A DNA stretch of 64,000 nt. Source: Closterium sp. NIES-65. Taxonomy: Eukaryota > Streptophyta > Zygnematophyceae > Desmidiales > Closteriaceae. The stretch is taken from contig CANXME010000105.1 of the NCBI GenBank assembly GCA_948144175.1, positions 1,570,001-1,634,000 on the forward strand, given 5' to 3'. Every line of letters begins with the position of its first letter. The first letter of the stretch is position 1. Positions 33,944-47,000 of the stretch are shown here, piece after piece. Below the pieces are notes generated by a model, which was not told the DNA's origin, searched no databases, and saw only the letters and a program-made list of their open reading frames with translations. Position numbers and translations under genes: made by a program.

Positions 33944-34300
33944 GTAATGCTTGTTTGGCGCACCCAGCTTTGCCTTGTGCTCTGGGCATATAAGCGGTTT
34001 TGACATTTCGCACGGTTCGTACAGGTTCGCCAGAGCCATGACGTGCTCTTAAAAAGCACAGGTTGTTACATGTTTGTTTTTTCCCAAACAGTAGAGGGCG
34101 GCTGGTTTTGTTGTTTGTAAGTTGCACGATTACCTCTATTTTTTCCGTCCAATATAGCATGCGAGTACACACCCTTCCTCAAATTGTCACAAACAGCAAA
34201 CCCAACCCACCAGCCAATGAAACACTCAAATTTGTACTCATGCTACTTCCCCGTCATCGTTCTTCGATCGCGGCAATGTTCACAAGATGTGCACATTGCC
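33944..34300. other. Possible intron or intergenic sequence
   Basis: Follows the splice donor at 33944. AT-richer than its surroundings, with no recognisable gene. Confidence 0.4.
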
Positions 34301-35085
34301 GGCAGGAGGAGAGTTGAACTCGTCCAAGGGGATTCAAACCCCTTCACGGGCGCATCCATTCGGCGGCTGCCAGGTAGCCTCCCATGACGGCCGGCACACC
34401 GCCGTCAATCAGCTCCTGGCGGCGCGCCGCCTGCTGAGCCATAGTCACCCACGATGGGGTGGGCTCCGTCATCCATGCCGGCAGCACACGGCCACGGCGA
34501 CGAGGTGTCTCGCCGATGGCGTGTCGCCCTCACGCAAGGCAGGCGGCGGGGTCATGTTGAGATTAATAGGCGGGCTGGCGCGCTCCATACGCGCCCTGAT
34601 GATGGGGTTGCGGATGTCGAAGAGCGCGCACAAGTCCCGCGGGGTGATGCTGGTTGCCTTCGCGTAGCCGATGAGCATCTTGGAGGCCGCTCGAGCGTAG
34701 CGCCGTGCCTCGCGGGACTCGGGGTTGCTGTCTTCGTAGACGGCTTGCATGGTGGCGGGGGCTTCCCACATCTCCGCAGAAGGCGCGGTAGGCGGCTCGG
34801 TCGCGAGCGGATCCTCGCCCGGCTCTGCGCAGGTTGCTTAGTTGTCGTCAATGGCGACCAAGGCCGCTGCCGGCATGGCGCTTGAGCCGAGGCCGAGGTG
34901 ATCGATGAGGATGCCAACATTCCCGATCTCCTCGTCAAGGCCGATGTCCACATCTCGGCCCACATTGACGGCGTCGTCGCCCACAAGTGGAAGGTCCATG
35001 GCCCACGCACGCGGCAGGCAGCCGGTGCGCCACCAACAACGCTGGATGGTGCGCACCTCGATGTTCATCCACGCGCCGTTGGCGC
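34300..35085 (-). other. Unrecognised GC-rich segment, protein-like on the minus strand
   Basis: The composition and absence of repeats differ from both flanks. Minus-strand open stretches read like real protein (for example YARAASKMLIGYAKATSITP and MDLPLVGDDAVNVGRDVDIG), but I recognise no family. The + strand also has a plausible stretch (IDEDANIPDLLVKADVHISA). A hairpin, AAGGGG-ATTCAAA-CCCCTT, lies at 34326-34344. The segment abuts the leader of Copia B where that element's 5' LTR would be expected. It could be a captured host or foreign fragment. Confidence 0.4.
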
Positions 35086-37561
35086 GCGGCGATTTTCTCG
35101 CTGGCGCGCACCCCGAGGCGCGCGGCCCCGTTCCTTCTAGGCGCGGCCCCGCTGGCCCGTCGCGGCCCCATCTCGTCGCGCCGCCCTAGCGGCCCCGTCA
35201 CCCTATCGGCCCCGCCGCCATTCGCTGAGGCCCCGCCGCCCTTCACTACGGCCCCGCCACCCTTCGCTGCGGCCCCGCCGCCCTTCGCTGCGGCCCCGCC
35301 GCCCTTCGCTGCGGCCCCGCCACCCTTCGCTACGGCCCCGCCGCCCTTCGCTGCGGCCCCGCCACCCTTAGCTGCGGCCCCGCCGCCCTTCGCTGCGGCC
35401 CCGCCGCCCTTCGCTGCGGCCCCGCCGCCCTTCGCTGCGGCCCCGCCACCCTTCGCTGCGGCCCCGCCGCTCTTCGCTGCGGCCCCGCCACCCTTAGCTA
35501 CGGCCCCGCCGCCCTTCGCTGCAGCCCCGCCGCCCTTTGCTGCAGCCCCGCCGCCCTTCGCTGCGGCCCCTTCGCCTCTGCTGGCCCCGTCGCCTACCCC
35601 TGCGGCCCCGGCGCTGCCCTTCCCGGCCCCGGCGCCATCTCTGCTGGCCCCGTCGCCGCTCCACCCGGCCCCGCCGCCGTCCCCTAGCGGCCCCGCCGTC
35701 ACCACCGAGCCGCCCGAGCCGCCGGGTCGCCGAGCCGCCGAGCTGCAGTTGCTGCCGAGCCGCCGTACCGCTGAGCCGCCCGAGCCGCCCGAGCCGCCGA
35801 GTCGCCGAGCCGCAGTTGCCGCCGAGCCGCCCGAGTCGCCCGAGCCGCAGAGCCGCAGTTGCTGCCGAGCCGCCGTGCTGCCGAGCCGCCGTGCCGTCGA
35901 GCTACCCGAGCCGCCCGCACCGCCGAGTCGCCGAGTCGCCGAGCCTGCTCTTCCCACCACTGGTGAGCCCCTGCCCTGCTAGCGCGCTGCCCGTCGCCTG
36001 CTTGCCTGCCTGCCTGCCTTTCGGCCTGCCTGGCTGCCTGCCTTACTGCTGCTGCTCCTGCTTCTGCTACTACTGGCGGAGCCAGATGCAGCCCCAGCGA
36101 CGTCCGCGTGAGTCCCTCACGCCCCAGCAGCTGCGTGAGTGGTACGCTGGTTGGGGTTGTAGGGGTGGCGGCGCTAGTACTGCTACTACTGCTGGCGGCG
36201 GCCAGATGCAGCTCCAGCGACGCCCACGAGCGTCTCTCACGCCCCACCAGCTTCGTGAGTGGTACGCTCAGAGTGGAGGGTCTCTCAGTTCTGTTCGCTG
36301 CTCTTACGTGATTCGCGCTGGTGCTAGGACTGGTCAGCCTTGTGGGACGCCTAGTCACACACAGTCCCGCTGCTTCGCCCGTCTGAGCGACGCCTGGCGT
36401 ACCGAGTTTGGCGACGAGGCTGAGCTCCCCGACTGGGTGGAGTTGCTTAGGCAGAGGGTAGATATATTTGCTCTTGACTATGATGCTATTCTCACTGCCA
36501 TGTATGCATTGCCTACTAGTGCTGACCGTGCCGGTCACCTGTGCGTACCGCCTGACCCGGGTATAGAGCCTGCTGCTCTAGCTGCTGGTGAGGCTGCTGC
36601 TCTGGGTGCTAGTGTGTCTCCTGCTCCAAGTACAGGTGCGGCTACTGCTCTAGGTGCCACTGCGGCGGCTGCTCTAGGTGCCAGTGCGTCTGCGTCCTCA
36701 GGTGCTGGTGAGTCTGCGCTCTCAGGTACCGCGTCGGCTTCGGCCTCCCTCACCTTCACACTTGACTCAGGGGCCTCTCGCTCCTTCTTTCGAGACCGCA
36801 CCACTCTCACACCGCTTGGTCGGCCGGTTGCAGTCTCCTTGGCAGACCCCTCTGGGGGTCCTGTCCTTTCTCACTTCTCCACTGTCCTCCCGTGTCCGGC
36901 TGCCCCCTCTGGCACCTTGTCTGGTCTTTACCTCCCCTTGTTCTCTACGAACTTGGTGAGTGGTGCTGACCTGCAAGATGCGGGGGTTCACCAGTTTACT
37001 CCTGCGAGTCAGCGGGTGACCCACTGCTCGGACGCTCGCACAGGCCGGCACCTGGCCACGTTTACGCGTCGGCCGGGGTCGAGCCTGTACACCCTGACCA
37101 CTGAGTCTCCTCCTGTCACCGCGTCTGGTCAGGTAGCTGCGTCGGATCATGTGTTTGCTGCAGCGTCCAGGTCTGGTCCTGAGTCTGCCCCCTGCTCGTG
37201 TCGCCACCTTTCTCACGAGACTCTCCTGTGGCACCACCGTCTTGGTCACCCCTCCCTGCCTCGTCTTCGAGGCATGGCCTCCCGTGTCCTTGTCTCTGGT
37301 CTTCCCCAGTACCTCCCTCCCCTTCCTCCGGGGCCTGGCCCCACCTGCGTCCCCTGTGTTGAGGGGCGGCAGCGGGCTGCCCCCCACTCCTCCCAGTTTC
37401 CTCTGACAGAGGCCTCGTTGCAGACGCTTCACATGGACGTGTGGGGCCCAGCCCGCGTCCGTGGACAGGGTCACGAGCGCTACTTCCTGCTCGTTGTTGA
37501 CGACTACTCGCGTTACACCGCAGTCTTCCCCTTGCGCAGCAAGGGTGATGTCACTGAGGTG

Positions 37562-38789
37562 TGTCAGAAGTATAAAACAGGAATGGAGAAAGAGGGAGTT
37601 CACTAGCAAGCAGTTGGATACAAATAGCAAACCCTAACTGGGTTGTACTCGCTATGGAGCACCCCACTGCAGGCTAGATAAGATAACATTCTGACACACC
37701 CCCATAGCCAAAGTGGGGTGTAATCAGCACAGTAAGCAAAGCAGAACAAGCTCAGGGTGGATCACAATGTCACCACACATTCTGAGCACAATTACAAGAA
37801 GCAACAGTTTAAAGTTCACAATTATGAGCAAAGCTAGTGGTAGTCACAGCTGGCATGTGAGGAGGAGGCAGGACCGTGAGGGGAGAGAAGATGGGAGACG
37901 TCGTCTGAAGCTGCAGTCACACGGGCAACAGGAGCGGCTGACACTGTGGCGGCTGACTTAGATAAGTGGTGCAGCACAGGCTCTCAGTGGCTACCGAGGC
38001 AAGCACCCCGGAATACAGGAGTAACAGGCTCTGCGGCTAACTCTGAGCGGCAGGAGCAACGGACCCACAGGCGACTGGTGCAGCACGCTCTCTGCGCTAC
38101 CGAGGCAAGCACCCTGGAATACAGGCACTGCGGACGACACGACGGCTGCCTCCACTCAACCTCCCCCAGCTGCCCAACGCCCCTCTCACACACCCACTGC
38201 TACACCCCCCTAGCTCCACTCCCACGCACCCCCCTTAAACCCTAAACCCCAGTCTCCCACACATCCACCCCCCTCAGCGACAGCTGCAGTAGTGGGAGAC
38301 GAAGGAGGAGGAGGAGCAAAGGGAGGAGGGCACAACCGCCACCCCCATACCCGTCACCCTCTACTCGCGACGGGCGACGGGAAAAGGGGGGGTGGGGTGC
38401 ACGTGCCGGAGGTAGGGCGACGAGGTCGGGCCTGTAGGGCGGCGGGACGACGGGGCCGCAGGTAGGGTCGCCCGAGCCGCGCGCAGCCGGCCCGAGAAAA
38501 CGCCGCGCGCCTCGGGGCGCACGGCGGGAAGAAAAATGCCGCACGCCCCGGGGCGTGCGGCTCAGAGGGTAGTTGCAGTAGTAGCAGCGGAAGCGAGAAG
38601 GTGGTAAGCCCACCCACAGGATCGATCCAAGGGGATAGACCTTCTCTGATAGCATGTCAGAAGTATAAAACAGGAATGGAGAAAGAGGGAGTTCACTAGC
38701 AAGCAGTTGGATACAAATAGCAAACCCTAACTGGGTTGTACTCGCTATGGAGCACCCCACTGCAGGCTAGATAAGATAACATTCTGACA
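37562..38789 (-). mobile_element. Non-autonomous short Copia-type LTR element (TRIM/LARD-like, 1,228 bp)
   Basis: Two LTRs of 135 bp (37562-37696 and 38655-38789) are identical by eye. The target duplication AGGTG lies at 37557-37561 and 38790-38794. Read on the minus strand, the primer site TGCTATCAGAGAAGG follows the 5' LTR and a CTATGGGGGTG tract precedes the 3' LTR. The 958-bp interior has no gag or pol. Its GC-rich part and its 3' end resemble those of the full-length Copias here, so it was probably moved by their proteins. Structurally it looks whole and is very young. Confidence 0.92.
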
Positions 38790-41700
38790 AGGTGCTGATC
38801 GACTGGATCCGCGCAGCTCGTCTCAAGCTCAGGCAGAGCTTTGGCTCGGACTTTCGTGTTTTGCGTCTGCACTCTGACAGAGGCGGAGAGTTTTCTTCTG
38901 ACGTTCTGAGAGCCTACTGTCACGCACGAGGGATTCGTCAGACCTTCACGCTTCCGGACTCCCCGCAGCAAAATGGGACTGCTGAGCGCCGCATTGGCAT
39001 GGTCATGGACGTCGCTCGTACGTCTATGATGCATGCGGCCGCTCCCCATTTTCTGTGGCCGTTTGCGGTGAGGTACGCGGCGCATCAGCTCAACCTACAC
39101 CCAAGGGTCTCCCGGCCGGAGACCTCCCCAGCCTTGCTGTGGACCGGGAAGGTTGGCGATGCGTCGGCGTTCCGGGTCTGGGGATCTCGGGCGTTTGTCT
39201 GCGACTTGTCTGTGGACAAGCTGTCCCCTCGTGCTGCTCCTTGCGTCTTCCTGGGGTTCCCCCCTGACGCGCCTGGGTGGCAGTTCTACCACCCCACCTC
39301 TCGCCGTGTTCTGTCCTCCCAGGACGTCACGTTTGACGAGTCGGTCCCCTACTACCGCCTCTTCCCCTACCGCACTCCGTCCCTCCCCCCGCCGCCGCTC
39401 TTCCTTGTACCAGGTCCCCCTCCGGTAGACCCCCTCCCCCCTCAGGGTCCGTCCCCTTTAGGTGTGTCCCAGGTAGACGCGGTCGAGCCTGTCGAGGTCA
39501 CTGGTGACTCTGGTGCTGCTAAGGGTGCTGAGCCTGGTGGTGCTGACACTGGGGGTGCTGAGCCTGGGGGTACTGAGCCTGGGGGTGCTGAGCTTTGGGG
39601 TACTGAGCCTGGAGGTGCTGTGATTGGGGGTACTGAGCTTGGGGGTACAGAGCCTGGGGGTGCTACGCCTGGGGGTGCTGCGCCTGGGGGTGCTGAGCCT
39701 GGGGGTGCTGAGCCTGGGGGTCCTTAGCCTGGGGGTGCTGAGCTTGGAGGTGCTCCGCCTGGAGTTTCTCCGGGTGCTTCGTCTCTGCGGGAGCCACTCT
39801 GTCCACGGGAGCTGCGCGAGTGGTTTGCCCGGCGCTGGAGGCGTGCTGCTGGTGCTGGAGGTTCTTCGACTACTGAGGGTGCTGCTGTCGCGGGTCCCGG
39901 AGGTGCTCGTACAGGGAGTACTGGAGCTGTCGGGCCTGCGGGTTCGACAGGAGCTGGTGCTGCTGAGGGCGTTGGAGCTGAGACTGCTGCTGGAGGTCCT
40001 GCTGCGGGTAATACTGGTGCTGCTGGAGGTGCGGGAGCTGGAGGTGCTCCTGGCACTGGTGCTACCGCTGGGGGTGCTGGTGGTGTCCCTGCTGTGTCTA
40101 GAGTCGCCGCGCGGCCTCGGCCGTACTTCGTTCCGCTCCTTCAGTAGGTTCTTGGTCTCCCGTCTTCTACTGGTCCTTCTCCTCCTCCCTTAGAGTGTCC
40201 ACAGCCTGTCCCGTCGCAGTTACAGTTACTGCCGGCCTCCCCACTGCCTGCTCCGTCTCCCTACATTGGTCCTACTGGAGGTCTTGTTGAGCGTCGTGAG
40301 CCTGCGTCTCGCCCTGCGTCGCCTGTTCGTGCTGCTCGCACTAGTGGTCGCAGTTCGCGTCAGCGTCCTCCTCCTGTCCCTGGCACGCACCGGATGTCTC
40401 TGCGTCCGTCCACTGTTCCTCTGCGTGCCCCTTTGCCTTCTCCTCCTGAGTCTTCTCTTCCTGCTCTTGCCGACCCGGAGTCGGACTCTCTTCGTGCTGC
40501 CAGTCCTACAGTCACACGTCTCCTGGCTACTGCTGTCACTGACCCTTCTTTCGAGTCCACTGCTGCGTCTGCCCTAGTTGCTGAGCTCGTCGACTTTGCT
40601 GCTCGCTGTTGCCTAGACTACGCTGCTAGTCTTATCGCTGAGTCTGAGTCTGTCTGTCCTCCGTCCGTCGGGGGTGAGTGTGCCCTTGGCACGGACGTCC
40701 TTGAGGACAGGCAAGAGGAGTTCCAGTGCTTGGTAGCTGCTTCACCTCATCTCGTTTCCGTACTGCTTACCCCTCAGGGAGACCCGGATGCACTTGACAT
40801 CCCGAATCCGCGCTCTTACGCGGAGGCGATAGAGGGTCCCTACTCCTCTCAGTGGCAGGCAGCTATGGACGCAGAGATGGCTTCCTGGAAGTCCACAGGC
40901 ACCTACGTTGACACTATCCCCCCTCCTGGGGCGAACATCGTCAGTGGCATGTGGATCTTCAGGGTGAAGCGGCCGCCGGGTTCTCCACCTGTCTTCAAGG
41001 CGCGTTACGTGGCTCGTGGCTTCAGTCAGCGGCAGGGAGTTGACTACTTTCAGACCTTCTCTCCCACCCCGAAGATGACCACTCTTCGGGTACTGCTGCA
41101 CGTTGCTGCTCACCGTGACTACGAGCTGCACTCTCTCGACTTCAGCACAGCTTTCTTGCAGGGCAGCCTGCACGAGGAGATCTGGCTGCGTCGCCCACGT
41201 GGCTTCATTGGGTCTTTTCCTCCTGGCACCAAGTGGAGCCTCCAGCGGCCAGTCTACGGTCTCCGCTTGGCACCGCGTGAGTGGCACGACACACTGAGGA
41301 CTACACTTGCGGCTCTTGGGTTTGCTCCCTCTACTGCCGACCCGTTGCTGTTTCTGCGCACCGACACCTCTTTGCCGCCGTTCTACATCCTCGTGTACGT
41401 CGATGACTTTGTCTTTGCCACTGCTGACACTGCTGGACTCGCCCACTTGAAGTCCGAGCTGCAGAAGAGACACACGTGCACAGACCTGGGTGAACTGCGC
41501 AGCTACCTTGGCTTGCAGATCACCCGGGACAGAGCACGCCGCACCATTACCCTGACTCAGTCACACATGGTGCAGCAGGTCCTTCAGCGCTTCGGCTTCA
41601 CGTACTCCTCGCCTCAGGCCACTCCTCTGCCTACTCGCCACTCGCTCTCAGCTCTGCCTTCGGATGAGTCTGTAGAGTCGAGTGGCCCGTACCCAGAGCT

Positions 41701-42241
41701 TGTTGGCTGCCTCATGTACCTGATGACCTGCACTCGACCTGACCTTGCATACCCTCTGTCAGAACATTATAGCTTACTTATTTGTGTAGGCTATAGTGGG
41801 GTATCCCATAGGGGGTACAACCCAGCTAGGGTTTCCTATTTGTACTCACTTCGTTCATAGTTCACACATTCTCTCGTTCACTTCTTCACATGGAATCAGA
41901 GCAGGTTCCCCTATGGGAACTGTGCTTCGGGCCCACCACCTAGAACTTTTTTTTTTTCTGCCCTGGCGCCCGCCCTAGTGCCCGCCCTAGCGCCCGCCCT
42001 AGCGCCCGCCTGTTCGCGCCGCCCTTTGCGCAGCCCGTAGCGCCGCCCGTGCGGCCGCCCGTTAGCGCCGCCCGTGCGGTCGCCCGTAGCGCTCCCTGTG
42101 AGCCGCCGCCCGTAGCGCCGCCCGTGAGCCGCCGCCCGTCGCCACCCTTTAGCGCCGCCCGTGAGCGCCGCCCGTGACGCAGCCGCCCGTGAACCGCCGC
42201 CCGTGACGCCGCCGCCCGTGACACCGCCGCCCGTCCCGTCG

Positions 42242-42267
42242 CCCCCCCCCCCCCCCCCCCCCCCCCC
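42242..42267 (+). repeat. Homopolymer run of 26 C in the leader of Copia C
   Basis: Uninterrupted C tract in the GC-rich leader. It can form i-motif or G-quadruplex structures; its exact length may be an assembly artefact. Confidence 0.9.
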
Positions 42268-42931
42268 GTGACGCCGCCGCCCGTCCCGCCGCCCGCTCGT
42301 CACGCCGCCCGCCCGTGAGCCGGCGCTGCCCGCGAACCGCCCACCCGTGGGCCTTCAGCCCGCCCGTGAGCTGCCGACGCCGCCCGTGAGCAGCCGACGC
42401 CGCCGCCGCCACCCGTGAGCTGCCGACGCCGCCGACGCCGCCCGTGAGCCGCCGACGCCGCTGCCGCTGCCGTCGCCCGTGAGCCGCCGACGCCGCCGCC
42501 GCCGCCCGTGAGCCGCCGACGCCGCCGCCGCCGCCCGTGAGCCGCCATCGCCCGTGAGCCGCCGACGCCGCCGCCGCCGCCCGTGAGCCGCCCTGGCCGC
42601 CCGCCCAGCCGCCCGTGAGCTCCCCGCGCGCCGTCCCAGCCGCCCGTGAGCCGCCACCGAGCTGCCCCAGCCGCCCGTGCCGCCGCCCGAGCCGCCTGAA
42701 CCGCCCGAGCCGCCCGGGCCGCCTGCGCCGCCCTAGCCAACCGAGCCGCCCGAGCCGCCCTCGCCGCCCGAGCCGCCCGAGCCGCCCGAGCCGCCCGAGC
42801 CGCCCGAGCTGCCCGAGCCACCAGAGGAGCTGCTCTCCTGCTCCTGTCGGGCTACTGCTGCTCTTGGGCTGTGTACCTGCGCCGGTGACCTACCCGACTC
42901 TTCCTGCCCGGTGAGACTGTCAGCTGCTGTC

Positions 42932-43993
42932 ATGGCCACCCCCAATGTCCTAGCTTTTGACGCTGAGGGTAGAGCCATTGACTTTGCAGTCTGGATTGAG
43001 GACCTGCAGCTGTACTTACTGTGTGATGCGGTCGATGAGGTCTCTCTCTTTGACTTTGTCTCTGGCGCTGTCCCTGCCCCTCCTCCTGATGCTGATTCCG
43101 CCGTTCGCTCCAAGTGGGCGACCCGCGATGCTGCTGCACGTCTTGCTGTGCGTCGCCACCTCCCTTCCTCCGAGCGTGCCCACTTTAGTCAGTGCAAGAC
43201 CGCTCAGGCCTTGTACGACGCTGTAGTTGCACGCTACTCCTCCCCTTCCTCTGCTACGCTGAGCCGCCTCATGCTACCTTTTCTCTTCCCTGACCTCGCT
43301 TCCTTTCCCACTGTCGCTGACCTCATTACCCACCTCCGCGCTAGTGACGCTCGCTACCGCGCTGCCCTTCCTGCTGAGTTCCGCGCCGCCAACCCTCCTC
43401 CCATGTACATCACTCTCTACTTTCTTGTCACCCGTCTCCCTGAGTCCCTCCGTGTCGTTAGGGACCAGTTTCTCTCTGTCTGTCCCACCACCCTCACTGT
43501 CGACCTCCTTGAGGAGTCCCTGCTAGCGGCTGAGAAGAGCATAGTCGCTGTAGGGGCCTCTCGGGGTGACCCTCGCACCCCCATCTTTGAGGGGTGTTCT
43601 CCTTCCCCCCTGCTGCCCTCTGTCGCCTCTGCCGCTGCGGCCGACCTCGCTGGTTTTGAGTCGGTCGGTGCGGCGTCTGCCCCCAGGGGTAGACGCCGCT
43701 CTGGCAAGGGCAAGGGGGGCAAGGGAGCGGGTGGAGCTAGAGGGGGCAGTGGCGGAGGAGGTGGGGGTGGCGGGGGGAGTGGGGGTGGCGGTGGAGGTGG
43801 TGGCGGGAGTGGAGGTACTGGTGGAGGCGGTGGAGGCGGAGGTGGCGGCGGGGGCGGTAGCGGAGGAGGCGGGGGCGAGGGTACCAGTGGGGGCGGTGGC
43901 GGTGGAGACGGGGGCGGTGGTGGAGGCGGGAGTGGCGGTGGCGGCGGGGGTCGGAGTGTCTCGTCCCAGCGCAGCAGCTCTGGGGGTGGTCAG

Positions 43994-44027
<34 letters not shown>

Positions 44028-47000
44028 GCTCTCGCACCGTCCCCGCCCCTCAGCAGCTCCGTGAGTGGTACTTGCAGCGTCAGCGTGGTGGTGCGTTTGG
44101 TCCCTGCCCCTACGTTCTTCGCACCGGCGACCGTGCGGGGGAGAGGTGTGGAGGCACCCACACGGCCCGCCGCTGCTTTGGCCGCCTGACCGACGCCTGG
44201 CGTCAGCAGTTTCCGGAGGCCGCTGAGATCCCCCGCTGGGGGGAGCTGTCTAGGGCTGGTGTAGCCCTTTATGATCTTGACTTTGATGCTATTCTTTCTG
44301 CTATGTATGTTGTGACTGGTAGTGATGAGGATGACTGTTACCGGTGTTTCCCGCCCGACCCGGGCATTGGTACTGCTGCGTCAGGTACTAGTGAGGCTGC
44401 TGCTCTAGGTGCCAGTGCGTCTGAGCTCTCAGGTACTGGTGAGTCTGCCCTCTCAGGTACTGTGTCGGCTTTGGCCTCTCACACCTTCACACTTGACTCT
44501 GGAGCGTCTCGCTCCTTCTTTCGGGACCGCACTACTCTCACGCCGCTGAGTCGGCCGGTTGCGGTGTCCCTGGCTGACCCCTCTGGGGGGCCTGTCCTGT
44601 CTCGCTTCTCCACGGTACTTCCGTGTCCGGCGGCCCCCTCTGGCACCCTGTCTGGTCTCTACCTCCCCTCCTTCTCGACGAACCTGGTGAGTGGTGCTGA
44701 CCTACAGGATGCGGGTGTCCACTAGTTCACTCCAGCTCGTCAGCGGGTGACCCACTGCACGGAGGCTCGCACGGGACGCCACCTGGCTACGTTTACACGT
44801 CGGCCAGGGTCGAGCCTGTACACACTGACCACTGCTTCTCCTCCAGGTACTGAGTCTGGTACGGTCCCTTCGTCTGGTCAGGTGTTTGCAGCAGCGTCCA
44901 GGTCTGGTCCTGAGTCTTCCCCCTGTTCGTGTCGTCGTCTGTCTCACGAGACCCTCCTCTGGCACCACCGCCTTGGCCACCCCTCTCTGCTTCGGCTCAG
45001 AGGCATGGCCTCCCGTCTTCTTGTGTCTGGTCTCCCCCGGTCCCTACCTCCCCTTCCTCAGGGCCCTGGCCCTGCCTGTGTCCCCTGTGTCGAGGGCCGC
45101 CAGCGTGCTGCCCCTCACTCCTCCCAGTTTCCTCTGACAGAGGCCCCGCTGCAGACACTTCACATGGACGTGTGGGGCCCGGCCCGCGTCCTTGGACAGC
45201 GTCAGGAGCGCTACTTCCTGCTCGTTGTTGACGACTACTCGCGTTACACCACAGTCTTCCCCTTGCGCAGCAAGGGTGAGGTTACTGAGGTGCTGATCGA
45301 CTGGATCCGCGCAGCTCGTCTTCAGCTCAGGCAGAGCTTTGGCTCCGACTTTCCTGTGTTGCGTCTGCACTCTGACAGAGGCGGAGAGTTCTCCTCTGGC
45401 CTTCTTCGTGCCTACTGTCGAGCGCGAGGCATCCGCCAGTCCTTCACGCTTCCGGACTCCCCACAGCAAAATGGGATTGCTGAGCGCCGCATTGGCATGG
45501 TCATGGACGTCGCCCGTACGTCCATGATGCATGCGGCTGCCCCCCATTTTCTGTGGCCGTTTGCGGTCAGGTACGCAGCGCATCAGCTCAACCTCCACCC
45601 CAGGGTCTCCAGGCCAGAGACCTCCCCAGCCCTGCTGTGGACGGGGAAGGTTGGCGATGCGTCGGCGTTCCGGGTCTGGGGATCTCGGGCGTTTGTCCGC
45701 GACTTGTCTGCGGACAAGCTGTCCCCTCGCGCTGCTCCCTGCGTCTTCCTGGGGTTCCCCCCTGACGCCCCTGGGTGGCAGTTCTACCACCCCACCTCTC
45801 GACGTGTTCTGTCCTCCCAGGACGTCACGTTCGACAAGTCGGTACCCTACTACCGCCTCTTCCCCTACCGCACTCCGTCCCTACCCCAGCCCCCGCTTTT
45901 CCTGGTACCAGGTCCCCCCCCGGTAGACCCCCTCCCCCCTCAGGGTCCTGCCCCGTCAGGTGTGTCCCAGGTAGACGCGGTCGAACCTGTCGAGGTCACT
46001 GGTGACTCTGGTGCTGCTGCGAGAGCTGAGCCTGGGGGTGCAGAGTCTGGGGGTGCTGAGCCTGGGGGTGCGGAGTCTGGGGGTGCTGAGCCTGGGGGTG
46101 CGGAGTCTGGGGGTGCAGAGTCTGGGGGTGCTGAGTCTGGGGGTGCTGAGCCTGGAGGTGCTGTGCCTGGGGGTGCTGTGCCTGGGACTGCTGTGCCTGG
46201 GGGTGCTGAGCCTGGGGGTGCTTCGTCTCGCCGGGAGCCCCTCTCCCCACAGGAGCTGCGTGAGTGGTTTGCCAGGCCCTGGGGGCACTGCTGCCGCGCG
46301 TCCCGACGGTGCTCGTCCTGTGGGTGCTGGAGCTGTTGGGTCTGCGAGTTCTCCTGGAGCTGGTGCTGCTGAGGGTGTTGGCGTTGAGCCTGCTGCTGGC
46401 GGTTCGACTGACAGTGCTCCTGGTGTTGCTGCTGGAGGTTCTGGAGCTTCTGGTGGTGCTGCTGGAGGTGCTACTGGAGTGGGTGCTCCTGCCGAGAGTG
46501 CTGGTACTGTTCCTGCTGTTTCTGGAGTCGCCGCGCGGCCCCGACCGTACTTCGTTGCGCTCCTGCAGCAGGTTCTTGGTCTTCCACTTTCTCCTCCTCC
46601 CTTAGAGGGTCCGCAGCCTGTCCGGTCACAGCCACAGCTACAGCCTGCCTCCCCTTTGCCTGCTCCTTCTCCCTACGCTGGTCCGACTGGAGGTCTTACT
46701 GAGCGTCGTGAGCCTGCGTCTCGTCCTGCGTCGCCTGTTCGTCCAGAGCGCGCTAGTGGTCGCGGTTCGCGTCAGTGTCCTCCTCCTGTCCCTGGCACGC
46801 ACCGGATGTCTCTGCGTCCGTCCACTGCTCCTCTGCGTGCCCCTTTGCCTTCTCCTCCTGCTTCCTCTCTTCCTGCTCTTGCCGACCCGGAGTCGGACTC
46901 TCTTCGTGCTGCCAGTCCTACTGTCACGCGTCTCCTTGCTACTGCTGTCACTGACCCTTCCTTCGAGTCGTCTGCTGCATCTGCCCTTGTCACTGAGCTT

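Noticed and set aside
34313-34350. tRNA-like T arm (GGGGTTTGAATCCCC on the minus strand)
   Set aside because: No matching acceptor, D or anticodon stems could be found around it.
34300-35085. Naming the unknown segment as a virus or Polinton piece
   Set aside because: No capsid, polymerase or integrase motif could be recognised, so the origin is left open.
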